Below, one piece after another: positions 34,832 through 43,199 of a stretch of DNA of 64,000 nt; within the stretch, counting starts at the first letter, position 1; the number at the start of each line of letters is the position of its first letter. This stretch comes from Phreatobacter sp. Lineage in GTDB: Bacteria > Pseudomonadota > Alphaproteobacteria > Rhizobiales > Phreatobacteraceae. Under the pieces are notes generated by a model, which was not told the DNA's origin, did not search any database, and saw only the letters and a list, made by a program, of their open reading frames with translations. A program made the position numbers and the translations under genes. The stretch is from positions 85,305-149,304 of the forward strand of contig NZ_JAPZTZ010000015.1 of the NCBI RefSeq assembly GCF_027532945.1, in the 5' to 3' direction.

Positions 34832-35710
34832 TCACGCCCCCGAATCGGAGGCGTTGGCGAAGAACAGCTGCTGGCCGTTGATCTGGTAGTCGGCGATGGC
34901 CTTCTGGCCCTCGGGGCTGACGATCCAGTCGATGAAGGCCTGGCCGTCGGCCCTCTTCACATGCGGGTGGCGCTCGGGGTTCACCAGCATGATGCCGTAC
35001 TGGTTGAACAGGCGCCGGTCGCCCTCGACGAGGATGTCGAGGTCGCCGCGGTTGCGGAAGGAAAGCCAGGTCGCGCGATCGGAGAGGACGTAGCCGTTCA
35101 TGCCCGAAGCCGTGTTGAGCGCCGCGCCCATGCCCTGGCCGATCTCGCGGTACCAGCTGCCGCGGGTGGCGGCGAGGTCGATGCCGGCGGCCGTCCAGAG
35201 CGCCAGTTCGGCCTGGTGGGTGCCGGAGCGGTCGCCGCGCGAGACGAAGGGCGTCGCCTTCGTCTGGATGGCGCGCAGGGCCGCGGCGATGTCGCGCGAG
35301 CCCTTGATGCCGGCGGGATCGGCCTTGGGGCCGATCAGCACGAAGTCATTGTACATGACCGGGCGACGCGGGCCGCCATGGCCCTCGGCGACGAAGCGCT
35401 CCTCCGCCGCGCGGGCATGGACGAAGACGACGTCGGCATCGCCGCGGCGGCCGGTGTCGAGCGCCTGGCCGGTGCCCTGGCTGATGACGCGCACCTCGAT
35501 GCCGGTCTTGGCCCTGAACAGCGGCAGGATGTGGTTGAACAGGCCGGAATCCACCGTCGAGGTGGTGGAAGCGACCGTGATGAACCGCGTGCCGGCGGCG
35601 GCGGTGGCGGGCGCCGCGGGACGGGCGTCCTGGGCGAGAGCCACCCCGCCGAAGGCGAGGAGGGAGGCGGTGGCGGCGATGAGATGGCGCCGGGTCGGCA
35701 AGGTCGTCAT
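34832..35710 (-). CDS. tupA: Tungstate ABC transporter substrate-binding protein (TupA-like)
   Basis: A 292-residue periplasmic binding protein. The N-terminus resembles a Tat or long Sec signal (TRRHLIAATASLLAFGGVALAQ). The Tup signature TTSTVDSGLFNHILPLF is present, as are SRGDRSGTH and YVLSDRATWL, which form the oxyanion pocket in the family. TupA proteins bind tungstate with very high affinity and discriminate against molybdate. It is in one operon with the ATPase and permease. ATG 35710 is the first in-frame start after the ATPase gene. Confidence 0.88.
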   Translation of the reverse strand: MTTLPTRRHLIAATASLLAFGGVALAQDARPAAPATAAAGTRFITVASTTSTVDSGLFNHILPLFRAKTGIEVRVISQGTGQALDTGRRGDADVVFVHARAAEERFVAEGHGGPRRPVMYNDFVLIGPKADPAGIKGSRDIAAALRAIQTKATPFVSRGDRSGTHQAELALWTAAGIDLAATRGSWYREIGQGMGAALNTASGMNGYVLSDRATWLSFRNRGDLDILVEGDRRLFNQYGIMLVNPERHPHVKRADGQAFIDWIVSPEGQKAIADYQINGQQLFFANASDSGA

Positions 35711-35750
35711 GGTCGTCTCCGTTGAGGGGATTGGGAGGTGGGGTGCCGGC

Positions 35751-36488
35751 TCACCAGACAAGGTCGCCGGCGATGAAGGCGCGGGCTTCGGCGCTTGCCG
35801 GCCCTGAGAAGAAGGTCTCCGCCGGCGCGTCCTCGACGAGACGGCCGCGATGAAGGAAGAGCACGCGATCGGCGAGGCGGCGGGCCTGGCCCATGTCGTG
35901 GGTCGCCATGACCAGCGTCACGCCCTCGGCCTTGAGGGCGAGGATCATCTGCTCGATCTGGCGGGTGGCGCCGGGGTCGAGCTGTGAGGTCGGCTCGTCG
36001 AGAAAGAGGATCTCCGGCCGGAGCGCCCAGGCGCGCGCGATCGCAAGGCGCTGCTGCTCGCCCCCCGACATGAGGCGGGCGGGGCGGTCGGCCTTGTCGG
36101 TGAGGCCGAAGCGGTCGAGGGCCTCGCGGGCGCGGCTGCGGCGCTCGCTCCAGCCGGCTCCGGCGGCGGCGAGGGCATGCTCGACATTGGCCAGCGCCGA
36201 GCGGCGCAGCATGACCGGCTTCTGGAAGACCATGGCATGGCGCTTGTGCCCCGCCAGCGTGCCCTCCCCCGCCGCCCAGGCGATGGCGCCGGCGCTGGGG
36301 GCGATGAGGCCGTGGCAAAGGCGCAGGGTCAGCGACTTGCCGGAGCCGTTGGGCCCGATGATTACGGTGAGCCCGCCGCGCGGGATGGTGAAGCCGATGC
36401 CGTCGACGAGGCGCTTGCCCCCGGCCTCGAAGGTGAGATCGGAGACGGCGAGCGGCAGGACGGAGGTGGTCTCGCGCATGGCCGTCAT
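35751..36488 (-). CDS. tupC: Tungstate ABC transporter ATP-binding protein (TupC-like)
   Basis: A 245-residue ABC ATPase that powers oxyanion import. Walker A is GPNGSGKS (45-52), the signature LMSGGEQQR spans 139-147, Walker B is ILFLDEP (160-166) and the switch His is His197 in ATHD. Its start overlaps the permease stop by 4 bp. There is no C-terminal TOBE/mop domain of the ModC type, which supports Tup rather than Mod assignment. Confidence 0.88.
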   Translation of the reverse strand: MTAMRETTSVLPLAVSDLTFEAGGKRLVDGIGFTIPRGGLTVIIGPNGSGKSLTLRLCHGLIAPSAGAIAWAAGEGTLAGHKRHAMVFQKPVMLRRSALANVEHALAAAGAGWSERRSRAREALDRFGLTDKADRPARLMSGGEQQRLAIARAWALRPEILFLDEPTSQLDPGATRQIEQMILALKAEGVTLVMATHDMGQARRLADRVLFLHRGRLVEDAPAETFFSGPASAEARAFIAGDLVW

Positions 36489-37198
36489 CCCGCGAACCGC
36501 GCGCCGACGCGGCTCGCCGCATAGGTGACGGCATTGATGCCAAGGGTCAGCAGGATGAGGACGATGCCGAGGCCGAGGGCCAGCGGCAGGTCGCCCTTGG
36601 ACGTCTCCAGCGCGATGGCGGTGGTCATGGTGCGCGTGTAGCCGGCGATATTGCCGCCGACGATGAGCACGGCGCCGACCTCGGCGCTGGCCCGGCCGAA
36701 GCCGGCGAGGATGGCGGTGGCGAGCGCGAAGCGGCCGTCCCAGAGCAGGGTCGGGATGGCGCGGAGCCCCGTCAGGCCGAGGGAGGCGAGATGCTCGCGG
36801 TACTCGCCGTGCAGGTCCTCGACCAGCTGCCGGGTGATGGCGATGACAATGGGCAGGACGAGGATCGCCTGGGCGCAGACCATCGCGGTCGGCGTGAACA
36901 GGAGGCCGAGGGGCCCGAGCGGACCGGAACGCGACAGCAGCAGGAAGACGAGGAGGCCGGCCACGACCGGCGGCAGGCCCATCAGCGCGTTGACGAGGAC
37001 GATGACCGCGCCACGGCCGGGAAAGCGCGACAGCGCCAGCAGCGCGCCGACGGGCAGGCCGATCAGCGCCGCCACGGCGACGGCCGTCAGCGTCACCGCC
37101 AGCGACAGCCGGACGATGGCGAGGAAGGCCGGATCGGCGCCGAGGATCAGCGCGAAGGCGGCGGCAAAGGACTGGGCGATGTCCACGTCGGGAGGCAC
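36485..37198 (-). CDS. tupB: Tungstate ABC transporter permease (TupB-like)
   Basis: A 237-residue inner-membrane permease with about five to six TM helices and the ABC EAA-like loop (EHLASLGLTGLRAIPTLLWDGRF). SAEVGAVLIVGGNIAGYTRTMTTAI is characteristic of Tup permeases. First gene of the minus-strand tupB-tupC-tupA-modA-like operon, divergent from the HTH-PBP regulator across 82 bp. Confidence 0.88.
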   Translation of the reverse strand: MPPDVDIAQSFAAAFALILGADPAFLAIVRLSLAVTLTAVAVAALIGLPVGALLALSRFPGRGAVIVLVNALMGLPPVVAGLLVFLLLSRSGPLGPLGLLFTPTAMVCAQAILVLPIVIAITRQLVEDLHGEYREHLASLGLTGLRAIPTLLWDGRFALATAILAGFGRASAEVGAVLIVGGNIAGYTRTMTTAIALETSKGDLPLALGLGIVLILLTLGINAVTYAASRVGARFAG

Positions 37199-37241
37199 TC
37201 GCTGCGCAAAAAGTTGCCCAATCTACGGTTTTTCCCTAATG

Positions 37242-37254
37242 CAGATCAAATCTG
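37242..37254. promoter_or_regulatory. Candidate operator between tupB and the HTH-PBP regulator
   Basis: CAGAT-CAA-ATCTG, a perfect palindrome with a 3-bp centre, lies 38 bp before the regulator ATG and 43 bp before the tupB start, in an AT-rich divergent promoter region. A second near-repeat, ATCTGTGCAGA, follows directly. It is a reasonable site for the adjacent regulator; no further evidence. Confidence 0.4.
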
Positions 37255-37280
37255 GAATCTGTGCAGAGAAATGCTGCCTT

Positions 37281-38171
37281 ATGCAGGACGATCTCTATCT
37301 GACCACCGAAGAGGCTGCGGCCTATCTCCGGCTGAAGGAGCGCAAGCTCTATGAGCTGGTGGCCGACGGCGCGATCCCCTGCTCCAAGGTGACGGGCAAG
37401 TGGCTGTTCCCCCGCGCCGCGCTCGACCGCTGGGTGGCCGCGGGCCTTGCCCGGCCCGCCGGCTTCGTCGCCGAGGCCCCCCCGCCCATTGTCGGCGGCA
37501 GTCACGATCCGCTGCTCGAATGGGCGCTGCGCCAGTCCGGCTCGGGCCTCGCGCTGCTCACCGAGGGCTCGGAGGCGGGCCTCGACCGGCTCGAGCGCAA
37601 CGAGGTCGTCGCGGCCGGCATCCACCTGCATGGCGCGGGCGACGACGAGGCCGCCAATGCCGAGGCGGTGGCGGCGCGGTCCGGCCTGCATGACGCGGTG
37701 GTGCTCGGCTTCGCGCGGCGCGAACAGGGCTTCCTCGTCGCGGCGGGCAATCCGCTGGCCCTCGGCTCGCTGGGGGATGTCGCGGCCCGTGCGGCGCGGA
37801 TCGGGCTCAGGCCTTCCGGCGCCGGCGCGCAGCTGCTGCTGGAGGCGATCGCCGCCCGCGCCGACATTCCGCTCGACCGTCTGAAACGGGCGCCCGCCCC
37901 CTATCCCACCGGGCCGGATCTGGCGGTCGCCATCCGCGCCGGCGAGATCGATTGCGGCATCGCCACGCGCGCCGTCGCCGATCTCAACGGCCTCGGCTTC
38001 ATGCCGCTCACCTGGGAGCGCTTCGACCTGGTGGTGCGGCGGCGCAGCTATTTCGAGCCGGCTTTCCAGAGGCTCGCCGCCTTCTGGGCGCTGCCGGCCT
38101 TCGCGGCGCGGGCGGAGGCTCTCAGCGGTTACGATGTCGCGGAGGCCGGAGCCGTGCGGCTCAACCGGTGA
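37281..38171 (+). CDS. Excisionase-type HTH regulator with PBP-like oxyanion/cofactor-sensing domain
   Basis: A 296-residue regulator. Residues 1-52 are a MerR/excisionase-type helix-turn-helix (LYLTTEEAAAYLRLKERKLYEL, then GKWLFPRAALDRWV). The remainder (about 70-290) is a cytoplasmic periplasmic-binding-like domain (PF12727 type) with RPSGAGAQLLLEAI and GPDLAVAIRAGEIDCGI. The same domain pattern recurs at the C-terminus of the MoeA-PBP protein 2 kb downstream. It is divergent from tupB, so it very likely controls tungstate/molybdate uptake in response to the metal. ATG 37281 was selected by domain start; no longer start is needed. Confidence 0.88.
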   Translation: MQDDLYLTTEEAAAYLRLKERKLYELVADGAIPCSKVTGKWLFPRAALDRWVAAGLARPAGFVAEAPPPIVGGSHDPLLEWALRQSGSGLALLTEGSEAGLDRLERNEVVAAGIHLHGAGDDEAANAEAVAARSGLHDAVVLGFARREQGFLVAAGNPLALGSLGDVAARAARIGLRPSGAGAQLLLEAIAARADIPLDRLKRAPAPYPTGPDLAVAIRAGEIDCGIATRAVADLNGLGFMPLTWERFDLVVRRRSYFEPAFQRLAAFWALPAFAARAEALSGYDVAEAGAVRLNR

Positions 38172-38202
38172 CGGGCTCCCTTCGCGGGCCTATATGGGGC
38201 CG

Positions 38203-39228
38203 ATGACAAGCCGCCCCCTCTCCCCGCTCGCTGACGCGCGCACCCGCCTGCTGGCGGGCCGGGATGCGGTCGCGCCGGTGACGCTGCCGCCTGGCCAGGC
38301 GCTGGGTTTGGCCGCGGCGGAGACGGTCCGAGCCCCCCATGCGCTGCCGCCGACGGCCGTTGCGTTGCGCCCCGGCGTCGCGGTGGCGAGCGCCGACCTC
38401 GTCGGGGCAACGCCGCAGGCCCCTGCCCTGCTGCCGGTCGCCCCCCCGCATGTCCTTATCGGCGCGGCGCTGCCGGCCGATGCCGATGCCGTCCTGCCGG
38501 CCGATGCGGTGGCGATGAGCGGGCCCTTCGCCGAGATCGGCCAGTCCGCCTATCCCGGCGAGAACGCCCGCAAGGCCGGCGGCGATCTGTCGGCCGGGGC
38601 GGTGATCGTCGCTGCGGGCGGAACCGTGACGGCCGAGGTGGCGCTGGCGCTCGCCTGCGCGGGCATCGCGGAGGTCGCGGTGCGCCGGCCCGCCATCCGC
38701 ATAGACGCTGCTGCGGCACCCGAAGCCGCCTTCCTGGCCCGCATCCTGGCGGAGGCCGGCTGTGCGGTGGTGGAGGGCGCCGCCGACCTCGTCATCACGC
38801 TGGCGGCCGATGTCGCCGCGGCGACGCACCCCGACGCCATCCTCGGCCTTGCGCTCCAGCCCGGCCGCGACAGCGCCCTCGACCTGTCCGGCCCGACGCC
38901 GCGCCTCGTCGTGGCGCCGCGCTTCGACGGCCTCGTCGCCGTCCTCCAAGGCCTCGTCCTGCCGCTGGTGGCCGTTCTTGCCGGCCGCCGGCCGAACAGC
39001 ATCGAACGGCCGCTCACCGCCAAGGTCGCCTCCCATGTGGGGATGACCGATCTCGTCCTGCTCGCCGCCGAGCCTCAGGGCTGGCGCCCCATCGCCACCG
39101 GCCAGGCGACGCTCGCCGCGCTTCTCGCCGCCGATGCGGTGGCGCTCATTGCACCGGACAGCGAGGGCCTGCCCGCCGGCGCGCCGCTGGCCGCGACCCC
39201 TCTTCGGGAGCCTTTCGAACCACGATGA
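38203..39228 (+). CDS. MoeA-like molybdopterin-binding protein, catalytically degenerate
   Basis: A 341-residue MoeA relative. PGENARKAGGDLSAGAVIVAAGGTV and ALACAGIAEVAVRR match MoeA domains, but the STG(D/N)E, DSN and SGGxSxG active-site segments of true MoeA are not recognisable. The protein is also about 80 residues shorter than the 422-residue MoeA at 31.2 kb. It may bind molybdopterin without catalysing insertion, or pair with the adjacent MoeA-PBP fusion, with which it overlaps by 4 bp. ATG 38203 is used; ATG 38194 is an alternative. Confidence 0.75.
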   Translation: MTSRPLSPLADARTRLLAGRDAVAPVTLPPGQALGLAAAETVRAPHALPPTAVALRPGVAVASADLVGATPQAPALLPVAPPHVLIGAALPADADAVLPADAVAMSGPFAEIGQSAYPGENARKAGGDLSAGAVIVAAGGTVTAEVALALACAGIAEVAVRRPAIRIDAAAAPEAAFLARILAEAGCAVVEGAADLVITLAADVAAATHPDAILGLALQPGRDSALDLSGPTPRLVVAPRFDGLVAVLQGLVLPLVAVLAGRRPNSIERPLTAKVASHVGMTDLVLLAAEPQGWRPIATGQATLAALLAADAVALIAPDSEGLPAGAPLAATPLREPFEPR

Positions 39229-41153
39229 CCTCCTCAGCCCTCGTCCAGGACCAGTTCCTGAAAGTCCTCTCCCGCGAGGAGGCCATCGCCCGCTTCCGCG
39301 GCGCGCTGACGCTCCGCCCGCTCGGGGCCGAGAGCGTGCCGCTCGCCGGTCTTGTCGGGCGGGTGCTGGCGGAGACGGTGGCCGCCCCCGTCGATGCGCC
39401 GCCTTTCGACCGCTCGGTGGTGGACGGCTTCGCGGTGCGCGCCGGCGATGTCGCCGGCGCCAGCGAGGACAGCCCGGCTGTGCTGGGGCTCACGCCTGAG
39501 ACCATCGCCTGCGGGACAGAACCGCGCCTGCCGGTCCTTGCCGCCCATGCGACGCCCATCGCCACGGGCGGGCCGATCCCGCGCGGCGCCGATGCCGTGG
39601 TGATGATCGAGCACACGCGCGTCGAGGACGGCCGGCTCCTGGTCCTGCGCGCCTCGGCGCCGGGCCAGAACATCGCCTTCGCCGGCTCGGACATTGCCCG
39701 CGGCGAGACCCTGCTGCGGCGGGGTACGCTCCTCGGCTCGCGCGAGGTCGGCATGCTCGCCGCCGTGGGCGCCGCGGAGGCGACAGTCTGGCGCAAGCCG
39801 CGCGTCGCGGTGATCTCCACCGGCGACGAACTGGTTGCGCCGGGCGAGGCGCTGCGGCCCGCCGCCATCTATGATTCCAACGGCCCCATCGTCGCCGCGG
39901 CGCTGGAGGAGAATGGCTGCGCACCGGTCCGATACGGCGCCATCCCCGATGTGGAGAGCGCGCTCGCCGCCGCGATCGCCGGGGCCCATGCCACCTGCGA
40001 TGCCGTCATCCTCTCCGGCGGCACGTCGAAGGGCGCGGGGGACCTCACCTACAAGATGGTGGAGAGCCTCGGCTCACCCGGCATCATCGCCCATGGCGTG
40101 GCGCTCAAACCCGGCAAACCGCTCTGCCTCGCCGTCTGCGAGGGCAAGCCGGTCGTGATCCTGCCGGGCTTCCCGACCTCGGCCATGTTCACCTTCCACG
40201 ACATCGTCGCGCCCGTCCTGCGCATCCTCGCCGGCCTGCCCGAGCGGGCGGAGATCGGCGTGCCGGCGCGGGTGCCGACCCGCATCCCCTCCGATCTCGG
40301 TCGCACCGAATTCGTCATGGTGGCGCTGGCGGAAGGGCCGGAGGGCCGCGTCGCCCACCCCGTGGGCAAGGGCTCGGGGGCTGTCACCGCCTTCGCCCAG
40401 GCCGACGGCTTCCTCACCATCGACGCGCTGAGCGACGCCCTGCCGGCCGGCACCGAGACGGAGGTGACGCTGTTCGCCCCGCATATCGCCGCGCCGTCGC
40501 TCACCATCATGGGCAGCCATTGCGTCGGCCTCGATGCGGTGATCGACCGCCTGTCCGACCGCGGCCTCACGGCCCGCTCGCTGGCGCTCGGCAGCCTCGG
40601 CGGCCTTGCGGCGCTGAAGCGCGGCGAGTGCGACATCGCGCCGATCCACCTGCTCGACCCCAAGAGCGGCGCCTACAACACGCCCTTCCTCGGCGAGGGC
40701 CTGAGGCTGGTGCCGGGCTGGCGGCGGATGCAGGGGCTCGTGCATCGCGCCGGTGATCCGCGCTTCGCGGGTGTCGGCTCGGTGGATGACCTCGTCGCCC
40801 GGGCGCTGGCCGATCCCGACTGCCTGATGGTGAACCGCAACCAGGGCGCCGGCACGCGCGTCCTCATCGACCTGCTGCTCAAGGGCGCGAAGCCGCCGGG
40901 CTACTGGAACCAGCCGCGCTCGCACAATGCTGTGGCCGCAGCGGTGGCGCAGGGCCGCGCCGACTGGGGCATGACCATCGCTCCCGTCGCGGCGGCGGCC
41001 GGCCTCGCCTTCCTGCCCCATGCCGAGGAGCATTACGACTTCGCGGTGTCGGTGACGCCGCGAGCCGAGGCCCTCGCGGCCTTCGAAGCGGCGGTGAGCG
41101 AGGCGGCAGCGGACCTCACCCGCATCGGCTTCACGCCGGCTGGCGAGGTCTGA
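39225..41153 (+). CDS. MoeA fused to a PBP-like (LysR-substrate-type) domain
   Basis: A 642-residue fusion. Residues about 1-415 are a complete MoeA (FDRSVVDGFAVRAGD, GGPIPRGADAVVMIEH, ISTGDELVAPG, YDSNGPIV, LSGGTSKGAGD, PGFPTSAMFTFHD). Residues about 422-642 are a PBP-like domain (GSHCVGLDAVIDRL, GLAALKRGECDIAPIHLLD, NRNQGAGTRVLIDLLL, AAAVAQGRADWGMT). The MoeA half inserts Mo or W into molybdopterin; the PBP half resembles the effector domain of the neighbouring regulator and could bind oxyanion or cofactor. Overlaps the degenerate MoeA gene by 4 bp. Confidence 0.9.
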   Translation: MTSSALVQDQFLKVLSREEAIARFRGALTLRPLGAESVPLAGLVGRVLAETVAAPVDAPPFDRSVVDGFAVRAGDVAGASEDSPAVLGLTPETIACGTEPRLPVLAAHATPIATGGPIPRGADAVVMIEHTRVEDGRLLVLRASAPGQNIAFAGSDIARGETLLRRGTLLGSREVGMLAAVGAAEATVWRKPRVAVISTGDELVAPGEALRPAAIYDSNGPIVAAALEENGCAPVRYGAIPDVESALAAAIAGAHATCDAVILSGGTSKGAGDLTYKMVESLGSPGIIAHGVALKPGKPLCLAVCEGKPVVILPGFPTSAMFTFHDIVAPVLRILAGLPERAEIGVPARVPTRIPSDLGRTEFVMVALAEGPEGRVAHPVGKGSGAVTAFAQADGFLTIDALSDALPAGTETEVTLFAPHIAAPSLTIMGSHCVGLDAVIDRLSDRGLTARSLALGSLGGLAALKRGECDIAPIHLLDPKSGAYNTPFLGEGLRLVPGWRRMQGLVHRAGDPRFAGVGSVDDLVARALADPDCLMVNRNQGAGTRVLIDLLLKGAKPPGYWNQPRSHNAVAAAVAQGRADWGMTIAPVAAAAGLAFLPHAEEHYDFAVSVTPRAEALAAFEAAVSEAAADLTRIGFTPAGEV

Positions 41154-41192
41154 CTTATCTGGCGTTCGAGACGCTCGCCTGGTCCTTCGTCC

Positions 41193-42665
41193 TCAGCCGC
41201 GGGTGACGTGATGGGCGGGCACAGCCCCGCGGTTCCAGGCGCCGCCGAGCGCCCGCTCGACCTGGGCCGCGAGCTGGAGCAGCAGTCCGTCCTGGCCCTG
41301 CGCGCCCATCAGCTGGATGCCCATGGGCAGGCCATTGGCGAGCGTGCCGAAGGGCATGGAGATGCCGGGAATGCCGCAGAGATTGGCGAGCGGGGTATAG
41401 GCGAAGATGCCCCAGAGATTGGCGAACCAGGCGTGGACGTCGGGCTCGTCGCTGACGGTCAGATACTCGGACGTGCCGATGCGCGGCGTCGGCTTCGCCA
41501 TGGTCGGGGTGAGGATGATGTCGAAGCGCTCGAAGAAGGTGCCGAAGCCGCGCGAGGCGGTGTTGAAGGCGAGCTGCATCCGGGTGCGCTCGGAATAGGT
41601 GGCGTCGATGCCGGCGGCCCAGAGGCGGATGTTCATCGGCTCGACGAGATCCTCCGGCGGGCGGGTGAGCCCGCGCGGCTCCAGCAGCAGCGCGATGGTC
41701 TGGGCGAAATTGGTGATGTAGCAGGTGGTCTGCGCCTTGAACGCTGCCTCATAGTCGATGGCGGGCTGGGCTTCCTCGACATGGTGGCCGAGGCTCTCGA
41801 GGTAGCGGCCGGCGCGGTTGAGCTCGGCGATGATCTCCGGCGAGGTGCCATAGGGCCCCCACTGATGCGACAGGCCGATGCGCAGCGGCTTGGGGTCGCG
41901 GCGGATCAGATCGGCATAGGGCTCGTCCGCCCGCCAGTAGGGCATGAACTCGCCGGGCGCGCCGCCGCGGCAGGAATCGACGAAGAGCGCGCTGTCGCGG
42001 ACGGAGCGCGACAGGCAGCCCTGCGACGAGACGATGGAGGACAGGTCCGAGCCTCCCGGCGCGATGGAGAAGACGCCGCGCGAGGGTTTGAGACCAACAA
42101 GGCCGTTGACGCCGGCGGGAATGCGGATGGAGCCGCCGCCATCGGTGCCGTGGGAGAGCGGCAGCGCGCCGGCCGCGACCATGGCCGCCGTGCCGGCGGA
42201 GGAGCCGCAGGTGGTGTAGGCCGTGTCCCAGGGATTGCGGGTGACGGAAATGGCATTCTCGGCCGAGGAGCAGACGCCGAATTCCGGCGTGGTGGAGCGG
42301 CCGATGAGGTTGAGGCCGGCGGCGCGGATCTTCTGGGTCAGGTGGCTGTCGGCGCTCGCGACATTCCCCTGCATGAGCTGCGAGCCCATTTCCTGCAGCC
42401 GGCCTTTCAGGGTCGGCCCCAGGTCCTTCATCAGATAGGGCACGCCGGCGAAGGGGCCGGCGGCGTTCATGCCGTCCTTGAGGGGATCGGCGACAACGTC
42501 GTCGAAGACCTCGACCACGGCGTCGAGCGCCGGGTTCAGCCTGGCGATGGCGGCGGCGGCCTGGGCGGCGAGTTCGGCGGCGGTGACCTCGCCTTTTCGG
42601 ACGCGGTCGGCGAGCGCCACGCCGTCATGCGCCGCCCATTCGCTCCAGCTCAGCGCGAGGGTCAT
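41193..42665 (-). CDS. Amidase-signature family amidase
   Basis: A 490-residue cytosolic amidase that hydrolyses C-N amide bonds through a Ser-cisSer-Lys triad: Lys80 in GVPYLMKDLG, the cis-Ser in TCGSSAGTA (155-156) and the nucleophile Ser179 in GGGSIRIPAG. The middle Gly-rich loop reads GSSAG rather than the more usual GSSGG. Start ATG 42665 matches the family start (MTLALSWSEWAAHDGVALAD); in-frame codons further upstream are not family-like. Not part of GatCAB by context; the substrate is unknown. Confidence 0.9.
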   Translation of the reverse strand: MTLALSWSEWAAHDGVALADRVRKGEVTAAELAAQAAAAIARLNPALDAVVEVFDDVVADPLKDGMNAAGPFAGVPYLMKDLGPTLKGRLQEMGSQLMQGNVASADSHLTQKIRAAGLNLIGRSTTPEFGVCSSAENAISVTRNPWDTAYTTCGSSAGTAAMVAAGALPLSHGTDGGGSIRIPAGVNGLVGLKPSRGVFSIAPGGSDLSSIVSSQGCLSRSVRDSALFVDSCRGGAPGEFMPYWRADEPYADLIRRDPKPLRIGLSHQWGPYGTSPEIIAELNRAGRYLESLGHHVEEAQPAIDYEAAFKAQTTCYITNFAQTIALLLEPRGLTRPPEDLVEPMNIRLWAAGIDATYSERTRMQLAFNTASRGFGTFFERFDIILTPTMAKPTPRIGTSEYLTVSDEPDVHAWFANLWGIFAYTPLANLCGIPGISMPFGTLANGLPMGIQLMGAQGQDGLLLQLAAQVERALGGAWNRGAVPAHHVTRG

Positions 42666-42884
42666 GGTGTCGGTCCTTCCGTACCTCGGGTGCCGACAGC
42701 CTTCGGGCGTTCGGGGGAGGATGACCAGCGGGCGTCGCGCATGGCGGCGATGCGGTGCGCTTCGATCAGACGAGCAGCCCTCGTCTGCAACGCCCCCATT
42801 TTCCCGTGAACCTTTTCGCGCGCCACCCCGACCCATGGTCACTCCGCAGCACGGTGCCGCGGACATGACCCGGGGAGGCGACCC

Positions 42885-43139
42885 ATGTTTGCGAAGCGCG
42901 ATGTTCGGACGTCGGCTCTCACGTTCCTTGCTGCCGCACTTGTCTCGACGTTCGCAGGCATTGCCGCCTCGGCCCATGCCTCGCCGCTCGCCGCCTCCGC
43001 CCGGCTCGTAGCGCCTCACGCTATGGCCGACGGCAAGGGTGCCGAGGCCGCCGCCGAGCGCAACGCCCACCGCCTCACCCGCCCCAACCGTCTCGATGGC
43101 GCGGCCGGGACGGCCGGCACCACGATCGAGGGCCGCTGA
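42885..43139 (+). CDS. Small exported protein of unknown function
   Basis: An 84-residue protein with a signal peptide (basic start, hydrophobic TFLAAALVSTFAGIAA, cleavage near AHA-SP at 33) and an unstructured, Ala/Arg-rich tail ending TTIEGR. No family recognised. A strong Shine-Dalgarno (GGGGAGG) six bases before the ATG and codon use like its neighbours support a real gene. It is monocistronic, between the divergent amidase and the convergent argG. Confidence 0.65.
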   Translation: MFAKRDVRTSALTFLAAALVSTFAGIAASAHASPLAASARLVAPHAMADGKGAEAAAERNAHRLTRPNRLDGAAGTAGTTIEGR

Positions 43140-43170
43140 AAAAGACAAAAGGCCGGGTTGCCCCGGCCTT
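43139..43170 (-). terminator. Rho-independent terminator of argG
   Basis: A 9-bp stem AAGGCCGGG/CCCGGCCTT (43149-43157 with 43162-43170) with a TTGC loop. The U-tract is on the minus strand (complement of AAAAAGACAAAA at 43139-43150), 30 bp after the argG stop. The small exported protein gene converges on the same hairpin. Confidence 0.85.
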
Positions 43171-43199
43171 CCGTTAGTCCTGCCGATGGAGCGAAACCG

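Noticed and set aside
36651..37280. Extended N-terminus for the HTH-PBP regulator
   Set aside because: The open frame runs back into tupB on the opposite strand. The HTH begins right after ATG 37281, so the upstream part is antisense noise.
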